Source: Flavobacteriales bacterium UBA3376
GTDB lineage: Bacteria > Bacteroidota > Bacteroidia > Flavobacteriales > Weeksellaceae
DNA: 10,468 nt
Reading direction: 5' to 3'
Assembly: GCA_002359055.1 (NCBI GenBank)
Contig: DEQC01000091.1
Coordinates: 14,607-25,074, forward strand
Position numbers and translations under genes: made by a program. The notes beneath the pieces were generated by a model that saw only the letters and a list, made by a program, of their open reading frames with translations, was not told the origin of the DNA and did not search any database. Shown piece by piece: positions 5,825 through 10,468 of this stretch. Positions within the stretch are counted from its first letter, which is position 1, and the number at the start of each line of letters is the position of its first letter.

Positions 5825-7156
5825 ATGAAACAAATCCTACTTGTTGCACAAAGAGAATTCCTTTCGCAAGCAAAAAATAGAACTTTCATCATCATGACTT
5901 TCCTATCTCCTATCATCATCGTTGGAGTGTTCGGAATTATTTTATGGATGATGTCCGTCAACACCAATCAAAAAAATATAGCAGTAGTCGATAAGAGCAA
6001 TGAATTCATAACAAGTTTTGCTTCGACCAAAAACGAAATCTATAATTTCTATTCGGAAAGTGATATTCAAGGAATAAAAGACACTCTACTCGAGAGTAAA
6101 ACCTTAAATGCTTTACTCATCATTCCTGAAATAAAAGACAATGATTTCTCGAGTTTAAATGATGTTGAATTAATAACCAATGGAAATTTGGGAATGGGTT
6201 TCAATGAGAAAATCGAAGGTAGAATCAACGGAAAAGTTGAAGAACTAAAAATGGTTTCCGCAGGTGTTTCTCAGAATCAACTGGATCAATTGAAATCCAA
6301 CATTAAAGTAAAAACGATCAACCTTAAAGATGGAAAAGGAAAGGACAGCACTGCAGAATATTTAAAATTTGGAATTGCATTGTTTTTGGCCTATATCATT
6401 TTTATGTTCATTATGCTTTATGGAGTAAAAGTCATGCGATCAGTAGTTGAAGAAAAAAACAATAGAGTTGTTGAAATCATCGTTTCATCCATCAAACCAT
6501 TCAATTTGATGATGGGAAAAATCTTAGGAACTACTTTTGTCGCTCTCACTCAATTTGCCATTTGGATTTTTATGGGTGCAGCTCTTATCATAGGAGGCTC
6601 AGCTTTCTTTGCTTCAAAGCTTGAAATACCAGAAGAAATGGGCAATATGACAACAGCTCAAGCAGAAGCTTTGATGGCAAATCCAGAGTGGATGATGGAA
6701 ACCAACAATATACTCAATGAAATCATGAACATAGATTTTTTATTTATCACCGTGTTTTTCATTATTTTCTTCTTGTTGGGTTATTTATTTTACAGTTCCA
6801 TTTTTGCGGCCATTGGTTCTGCGGTTGACAACGAAACAGATACTCAGCAATTCACCATGTATCCTATGTTTCCAATGATGATTGCTATGTATGGAAGTTT
6901 TACAACTATCGATAATCCAGATGGACCTGTTTCGTTTTGGCTATCGATGATTCCATTGACCTCGCCGATATCCATGGTCACTCGTTTGCCGTTTGGTGTA
7001 GAATGGTGGGAAATTTTACTTTCATTAGGATTATTGGTTGGGTCAACTTTATTTATGGTTTATATAGGAGCGAAAATTTACAGGGTTGGAATTTTGATGT
7101 ATGGAAAAAAACCATCTTTAAAGGAAATATGGAAATGGATTCGATATTCAAATTGA
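5825..7156 (+). CDS. ABC-2 type exporter permease (NatB/YhaP type)
   Basis: A 443-residue membrane subunit paired with the ATPase just upstream. Residues 1-20 (KQILLVAQREFLSQAKNRTF) are the typical amphipathic entry helix. TM1 is at about 21-43, followed by a large extracytoplasmic domain (about 45-180) and five further hydrophobic segments near 182-202, 232-258, 304-330, 343-360 and 395-418. The conserved EEKNNRVVEIIVSSIKPF (209-226) leading into MMGKILG is the cytoplasmic coupling region of COG1668/ABC2_membrane_3 proteins. The loop between the third and fourth segments (about 260-303) is Met- and acid-rich, with six Met in 33 residues. The topology agrees with a half of a six-helix exporter that would dimerise. 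Substrate unknown; family call firm. Confidence 0.91.
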   Translation: MKQILLVAQREFLSQAKNRTFIIMTFLSPIIIVGVFGIILWMMSVNTNQKNIAVVDKSNEFITSFASTKNEIYNFYSESDIQGIKDTLLESKTLNALLIIPEIKDNDFSSLNDVELITNGNLGMGFNEKIEGRINGKVEELKMVSAGVSQNQLDQLKSNIKVKTINLKDGKGKDSTAEYLKFGIALFLAYIIFMFIMLYGVKVMRSVVEEKNNRVVEIIVSSIKPFNLMMGKILGTTFVALTQFAIWIFMGAALIIGGSAFFASKLEIPEEMGNMTTAQAEALMANPEWMMETNNILNEIMNIDFLFITVFFIIFFLLGYLFYSSIFAAIGSAVDNETDTQQFTMYPMFPMMIAMYGSFTTIDNPDGPVSFWLSMIPLTSPISMVTRLPFGVEWWEILLSLGLLVGSTLFMVYIGAKIYRVGILMYGKKPSLKEIWKWIRYSN

Positions 7157-7184
7157 TCCAATAAGCACAGATGTTTTTATAAAT

Positions 7185-7215
7185 TTAGCATACACAATTA
7201 AATTACTTAAATTTG
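7185..7215 (+). promoter_or_regulatory. Promoter of the glycyl-tRNA synthetase gene
   Basis: TAAATTTG at 7208-7215 matches TAnnTTTG at every fixed base. TTAG at 7185-7188, one base from TTTG, lies 19 bases upstream at the spacing expected for the -33 element. Transcription would begin about a dozen bases before the ATG at 7234. It separates the synthetase from the ABC operon, after which I see no clear terminator. Confidence 0.6.
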
Positions 7216-7233
7216 TGTCTTTAAATCAAATCT

Positions 7234-8769
7234 ATGTCAGAAGATAATTTAAAGCGTGTAATTTCCCACGCAAAAGAATATGGTTTTATTTTTCAATCCA
7301 GTGAGATTTACGATGGACTTTCTGCAGTTTACGACTATGGTCAAAATGGTGTAGAGTTAAAAAATAATATCAAAAGGTATTGGTGGAAAGCGATGGTTCA
7401 ACTCAACGATGAGATCGTTGGAATTGATTCGTCGATATTTATGCATCCAACCATCTGGAAAGCCTCTGGTCATGTCGATGCGTTCAATGATCCGCTGATT
7501 GACAACAAAGATTCAAAAAAGCGTTACAGAGCCGATGTTCTCATCGAAGATCATTGCTCAAAAATTGAAAACAAAATCAATAAAGAAATTGCCAAAGCTC
7601 AAAAAAGATTTGGTGATGCTTTCAATGAAGAAGAATTCGTTACGACCAATCCTCGTGTTTTGAGATACAAAAAAGAGATTGAAGAAATTTTAACTCGAAT
7701 GGGGAAATCTTTGGAAGCAGGAGATTTGGCCGATGTAAAAGCTTTGATAGAAGAATTGGGAATTGCGGATCCTGACACAGGTTCAAAAAACTGGACTGAT
7801 GTGCGTCAATTCAACTTGATGTTCTCCACTAAATTAGGTGCAACAACTGAAGGTGCAACTGATCTATATTTGAGACCAGAAACCGCTCAAGGAATTTTTG
7901 TTAACTATCAAAACATTCAAAAAACTGCACGTCTGAACATTCCTTTCGGAATTGCTCAAATCGGTAAAGCATTTAGAAATGAAATTGTTGCCAGACAATT
8001 TGTATTTAGAATGCGTGAATTTGAACAAATGGAAATGCAATATTTCGTAACACCTGGAACTGAGTTGGATTGGTATGAAAAATGGAAAGAAAAAAGATTG
8101 AATTGGCATCTTTCTTTGGGATTAGGTGCAGAAAATTATAGATTCCATGACCATGAAAATTTGGCTCATTATGCCAACGCTGCGACTGATATTCAATTCA
8201 ATTTCCCATTTGGATTTAGAGAATTGGAAGGAATTCATTCTCGTACAGATTACGATTTAGCAAGTCACGAAAAGTTCTCTGGTAAGAAAATCCAATATTA
8301 TGACAATGAGAGAAAAGAAAGTTACGTTCCATATGTAGTTGAGACTTCTGTCGGATTGGATCGACTTTTCTTAGCGATTTATTCGAATAGTTTAAAAGAA
8401 GAAGAATTGGAAGGAGGAAATACTCGAACTGTATTGAGTTTACCACCTTCTTTAGCTCCATACAAAGCAGCTATTTTGCCATTGGTCAACAAAGATGGTT
8501 TACCAGAATTGGCTAAAAAAATCCACAATCAATTGAAATTGGATTTCAATGTGATGTATGAAGAAAAAGACTCTATCGGTAGAAGATATAGACGTATGGA
8601 TGCGATAGGGACTCCTTTCTGTATCACAGTTGATCACGATTCTTTGAACGACAATGCTGTGACGGTAAGATTTAGAGATAGCATGGAACAAAAACGAATT
8701 TCTATCGATGAATTGACCGATTTGATCGACAAAGAAGTAAATATGAAATATTTATTGCAAGAGCTTTAA
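7234..8769 (+). CDS. glyQS: Glycine--tRNA ligase, single-chain dimeric type (also called glyS)
   Basis: A 511-residue class II aminoacyl-tRNA synthetase charging tRNA-Gly, of the alpha2 type also found in archaea and eukaryotes rather than the alpha2-beta2 form. The N-terminal catalytic domain includes KASGHVDAFNDPL (77-89), RYRADVLIEDH (98-107), LYLRPETAQG (211-220), motif 2 FRNEIVARQFVFRMREFEQMEMQYF (247-271, Arg248 in the FRNE loop contacting ATP and tRNA acceptor) and motif 3 VGLDRLFLAI (373-382). The anticodon-binding domain follows from about 404 (LPPSLAPYKAAILPL to IDELTDLI), with EEKDSIGRRYRRMDAIGTPF in the middle. The insertion at about 110-190 is helical. No CxxC zinc pairs are seen in the region where some homologues have them. 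It is transcribed alone from the TAAATTTG promoter and ended by the hairpin at 8790. Essential gene; identification secure. Confidence 0.97.
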   Translation: MSEDNLKRVISHAKEYGFIFQSSEIYDGLSAVYDYGQNGVELKNNIKRYWWKAMVQLNDEIVGIDSSIFMHPTIWKASGHVDAFNDPLIDNKDSKKRYRADVLIEDHCSKIENKINKEIAKAQKRFGDAFNEEEFVTTNPRVLRYKKEIEEILTRMGKSLEAGDLADVKALIEELGIADPDTGSKNWTDVRQFNLMFSTKLGATTEGATDLYLRPETAQGIFVNYQNIQKTARLNIPFGIAQIGKAFRNEIVARQFVFRMREFEQMEMQYFVTPGTELDWYEKWKEKRLNWHLSLGLGAENYRFHDHENLAHYANAATDIQFNFPFGFRELEGIHSRTDYDLASHEKFSGKKIQYYDNERKESYVPYVVETSVGLDRLFLAIYSNSLKEEELEGGNTRTVLSLPPSLAPYKAAILPLVNKDGLPELAKKIHNQLKLDFNVMYEEKDSIGRRYRRMDAIGTPFCITVDHDSLNDNAVTVRFRDSMEQKRISIDELTDLIDKEVNMKYLLQEL

Positions 8770-8789
8770 ATCTATATAGTATAAAATAT

Positions 8790-8837
8790 AATGTTGGATT
8801 TCTTTTAACAATTTAATAAGGAATCCAACATTTTTTT
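8790..8837 (+). terminator. Intrinsic terminator of the glycyl-tRNA synthetase gene
   Basis: AATGTTGGATT (8790-8800) pairs perfectly with AATCCAACATT (8822-8832). It extends inward by a GU pair and three Watson-Crick pairs to 8804/8818, giving 15 bp around a 13-base loop. The run of Ts to 8837 follows. The outer stem, ATGTTGG/CCAACAT, is the same as in the terminator at 4061-4093. A weak TATATTTT box (8837-8844) begins at the last T and might serve the next gene. Confidence 0.88.
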
Positions 8838-8862
8838 ATATTTTTATACAAATCACTTTATT

Positions 8863-9198
8863 ATGAGAATGATAATTAGTTTTTTATTGACCGCTTTAAT
8901 TGTACTGGGTTTAGCTCATCTTTTACCTGGAGTTGAAGTCAACGGATTTTTAGGTGCACTTTTAGTTGCATTGGTGCTCGGTATTTTAAATGCATTTGTC
9001 AGACCAATTTTAGTTTTCCTGACATTACCTGCAACTTTGATAACCTTCGGTTTGTTTTTATGGGTAATCAATGCTGTGATTATTCTTATGGCTTCTTGGC
9101 TACTTGGCGAATATTTCCACGTCACAAGTTTTTGGTGGGCTTTGATATTTAGCTTATTACTTTCAGTTGTCATTTCGCTTGTCAATTATGAAAAATAA
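8863..9198 (+). CDS. Small four-helix membrane protein, YvlD / phage holin 4_2 family (PF04020)
   Basis: A 111-residue, almost entirely hydrophobic inner-membrane protein. The four segments run at about 3-21, 28-46, 50-78 and 88-107. The conserved core LGILNAFVRPILVFLTLP (39-56) followed by ATLITFGLFLWVINA (57-71) is the hallmark of PF04020, to which Bacillus YvlD belongs. YvlD lies in an operon responding to envelope stress, but the family's activity is undefined and the holin label is historical. A second ATG two codons on (8869) is possible; the first gives the normal family N-terminus. It stands between the glycyl-tRNA synthetase terminator and a bidirectional terminator, so it is probably a single-gene unit. 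No phage genes accompany it. Family identification is strong. Confidence 0.92.
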   Translation: MRMIISFLLTALIVLGLAHLLPGVEVNGFLGALLVALVLGILNAFVRPILVFLTLPATLITFGLFLWVINAVIILMASWLLGEYFHVTSFWWALIFSLLLSVVISLVNYEK

Positions 9199-9228
9199 TT
9201 TTACTGCGAATACAAAAAAACAATTAAG

Positions 9229-9260
9229 AAAAATCCCAATTGCGTGCAATTGGGATTTTT
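9229..9260. terminator. Perfect bidirectional terminator between convergent genes
   Basis: A 14-bp perfect inverted repeat, AAAAATCCCAATTG (9229-9242) and CAATTGGGATTTTT (9247-9260), encloses the tetraloop CGTG. Each arm ends in five A or T, so the hairpin provides an A-tract before and a U-tract after in both directions. It ends the YvlD-like gene on the plus strand and the flavin reductase on the minus strand. Confidence 0.92.
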
Positions 9261-9277
9261 CATTTACAATATAACTC

Positions 9278-10108
9278 TTAATCTCTTAGCACTTCCCAAG
9301 CGCTTTCTATGTCTTTTTCTTTCAAAAGTTGTTGAGCTTTTTGATGTGAAATTTCATCGTTTTTAAATTTCTCACCGATCAAATTTTCAACATTTCCTAA
9401 CATCGCCAAATCATTTCCAGTTAAAACTTTACTCAAACGAATTTCTTCTGGCAAAGCATCAACTCCAATTCCCTTTGTTCTCAATGGTTTTGGAATTTCA
9501 AACAACGAATCACCATTCGAATGCGTGTACCAAGATTCACCCATTCTTCCTACCAAATCCATTTTGCGCGTATCTATAATTCCTGTTTCAGGATTGATCA
9601 CATCTTCATTGACATGAATCATTTTCACCTCACAAATAACCAAAGTTCCCGCTCCTCCTCCATCGCCCAAATAAATCAAATCTTTCACTTCACATTCAAA
9701 AGAAACTTTGGATTCTTTCACTCTTGGTGGTTTAACTTTCAATGATGGAATTTCTGTCAAACCCGCTTTTACAAATTCATTCACACCTTTTTCATACTCT
9801 GTACTCGACAAAGAACTTTGATGAACGATGTCATAAGAAACCGTATTGATCACACATTCCTTCACTTCTTCAACATTTTCCAAAGTATGTTTTACCGTAG
9901 TATCTCTCACCCTTCTTGAAGGTGAAAAAACCAAAGTCGGTGGATTTGAACTGAACACATTGAAAAAACTGAAAGGACTTAAATTTACATTTCCTTCTTT
10001 GTCAATCGTACTCACCAAAGCAATTGGTCGAGGTGCAACTGCAATTTGTAAATATTGAATGGTTTCAGCTGGTGAAACGAGTGATGTATCTATGGATTTA
10101 ATTTTCAT
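9278..10108 (-). CDS. Flavin reductase family protein with C-terminal extension
   Basis: A 276-residue protein of the FMN-binding split-barrel fold. The flavin reductase-like domain (PF01613) covers about 20-190: VAPRPIALVSTIDKEGNVNL (24-43) and SPFSFFNVFSSNPPTLVFSP (44-63) form the FMN site, and LGDGGGAGTLVICEV (147-161) is the conserved strand pair near the domain end. The last 80-90 residues (WYTHSNGDSLFEIP, GIGVDALPEEIRLSKVLTGNDL and a helical end) lie outside the core, so the protein is longer than the usual 160-200 residues; similar long forms occur in Bacteroidota. It may reduce flavin with NAD(P)H or simply carry FMN; the substrate is unknown. It is a single-gene unit on the minus strand, with its own promoter and a shared terminator. 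Confidence 0.9.
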   Translation of the reverse strand: MKIKSIDTSLVSPAETIQYLQIAVAPRPIALVSTIDKEGNVNLSPFSFFNVFSSNPPTLVFSPSRRVRDTTVKHTLENVEEVKECVINTVSYDIVHQSSLSSTEYEKGVNEFVKAGLTEIPSLKVKPPRVKESKVSFECEVKDLIYLGDGGGAGTLVICEVKMIHVNEDVINPETGIIDTRKMDLVGRMGESWYTHSNGDSLFEIPKPLRTKGIGVDALPEEIRLSKVLTGNDLAMLGNVENLIGEKFKNDEISHQKAQQLLKEKDIESAWEVLRD

Positions 10109-10128
10109 TTTAGTATTTTTTTAATAAA

Positions 10129-10136
10129 CAAAGATA
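10129..10136 (-). promoter_or_regulatory. -7 box of the flavin reductase gene
   Basis: On the minus strand TATCTTTG agrees with TAnnTTTG at every fixed base and is followed after some twenty bases by the ATG at 10108. A TTTC 19 bases upstream or a TTG 23 bases upstream (10160-10162) could be the -33 element. It lies in the 160-base divergent region shared with the CsbD-family gene. Confidence 0.55.
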
Positions 10137-10213
10137 AGAAGATATTAAAGCTTTTGAAACAAGAAGATTTCTTCTATTAACAAAACTTTTTCATTTGAAA
10201 TACTATTCTTGGA

Positions 10214-10256
10214 ACAATCATTGTGATAAATATCATGTATTGAATTATTAACTTTA
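10214..10256 (+). promoter_or_regulatory. Control region of the CsbD-family gene: two inverted repeats and a weak -7 box
   Basis: ACAATCATTGT (10214-10224) is a perfect odd palindrome. It abuts TGATA-AA-TATCA (10224-10235), which can also be read as TGAT-N4-ATCA, the core of a Crp/Fnr-family box. TAACTTTA (10249-10256), one base off TAnnTTTG, lies 12 bases before the ATG at 10269, but no -33 element is at the right distance. An activator bound at the repeats could make up for this; that is inference. Confidence 0.3.
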
Positions 10257-10268
10257 AAATCATTTATT

Positions 10269-10460
10269 ATGAACAAATTAGAATTAGAAGGAAAGTGGAA
10301 CCAAATTAAAGGAAACGTAAAACAAAAGTACGGAGAGTGGTTCGATGATAACAAAACTTTAGCCGAAGGTAAAATCGATGAAGTCATCGGTAAAATTCAA
10401 GAAAAGTCTGGTAAGACAAGAGAAGAGGTAGAAAAAATGATTAAAGATTGGAAGATTTAA
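10269..10460 (+). CDS. CsbD-family small stress protein
   Basis: A 63-residue hydrophilic protein with the CsbD family (PF05532) pattern: LEGKWNQIKGNVKQKYGEW (6-24) followed by LAEGKIDEVIGKIQEKSGK (31-49) and a charged end. Bacillus CsbD belongs to the sigma-B general stress regulon and E. coli YjbJ is abundant in stationary phase; the molecular function is unknown. The protein is very rich in Lys and Glu with no membrane segment, so it is probably a cytoplasmic helical protein. Length is normal for the family and the ATG is the only reasonable start. It is divergent from the flavin reductase gene, with paired inverted repeats upstream. The window ends eight bases after the stop, so any terminator is not visible. 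Confidence 0.92.
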   Translation: MNKLELEGKWNQIKGNVKQKYGEWFDDNKTLAEGKIDEVIGKIQEKSGKTREEVEKMIKDWKI

Positions 10461-10468
10461 TCCCTAAA

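Noticed and set aside
6937..7164. Plus-strand 75-codon frame overlapping the end of the permease gene
   Set aside because: The permease frame has the expected membrane segments to its stop; the alternative frame has no family features and begins within it.
8916..9185. Minus-strand 89-codon frame opposite the YvlD-like gene
   Set aside because: The plus strand has the diagnostic PF04020 motif; the opposite frame is its mirror.
4117..9198. Prophage remnant suggested by two holin-named proteins
   Set aside because: Both families are common chromosomal membrane proteins, and no lysin, tail, capsid, integrase or attachment repeat is present.
10209..10224. Sigma-54-like promoter TTGGAAC-N5-TTGT upstream of the CsbD gene
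   Set aside because: The GG and the second G are 12 bases apart as required, but the essential -12 GC is GT, and the palindrome there explains part of the match.
10145..10387. Minus-strand 80-codon frame opposite the CsbD gene
   Set aside because: It overlaps a clear CsbD-family gene and the divergent promoter region, and its translation looks random.

Overview
The window is an ordinary stretch of chromosome from an AT-rich member of the Bacteroidota, most likely of flavobacterial type. Four things point there. The proteins read like Bacteroidota orthologues. tsaD is followed directly by rsmE. Start codons have A-rich leaders rather than Shine-Dalgarno sequences. Several intergenic regions carry the phylum's -7 promoter box TAnnTTTG (7208-7215, 4093-4100, and 10129-10136 on the minus strand). 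Coding density is very high. No stretch over 300 bases lacks a gene; the longest gap is about 160 bases. I found no tRNA, rRNA, CRISPR array, insertion sequence or prophage gene set.

Layout. Positions 1-1406 (+) hold the 3' part of tsaD (tRNA t6A synthesis) overlapping rsmE (16S rRNA methylation). Converging on them, 1417-3650 (-) is a two-gene operon of a PLP aminotransferase followed by murB (peptidoglycan precursor synthesis), joined by a TGATG overlap. A shared hairpin ends both transcription units. From 3763 to 4780 (+) come three small membrane-associated proteins: a YtxH-like protein, a two-helix membrane protein of the holin-3_6 type, and an unrecognised 109-residue protein. Their order recalls the enterobacterial yqjD-yqjE-yqjK locus. 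Positions 4884-7156 (+) encode a NatA/NatB-like ABC exporter (ATPase plus permease). Positions 7234-8769 (+) encode a single-chain glycyl-tRNA synthetase, followed by a small four-helix YvlD-like membrane protein (8863-9198). A long perfect bidirectional terminator separates this from a minus-strand flavin reductase family protein (9278-10108). A divergently transcribed CsbD-family stress protein (10269-10460) ends the window.

How the genes relate. Housekeeping functions (tRNA modification, rRNA modification, tRNA charging, cell-wall precursor) alternate with small proteins of families linked to general or envelope stress (YtxH, holin-like, YvlD, CsbD). I see no novel defence or mobile system. 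The points most worth checking are regulatory: two terminators whose 5' arm lies in coding sequence, a promoter box fused to a terminator T-tract, two terminators with the same stem sequence, and inverted repeats in front of the ABC operon and of the CsbD gene.
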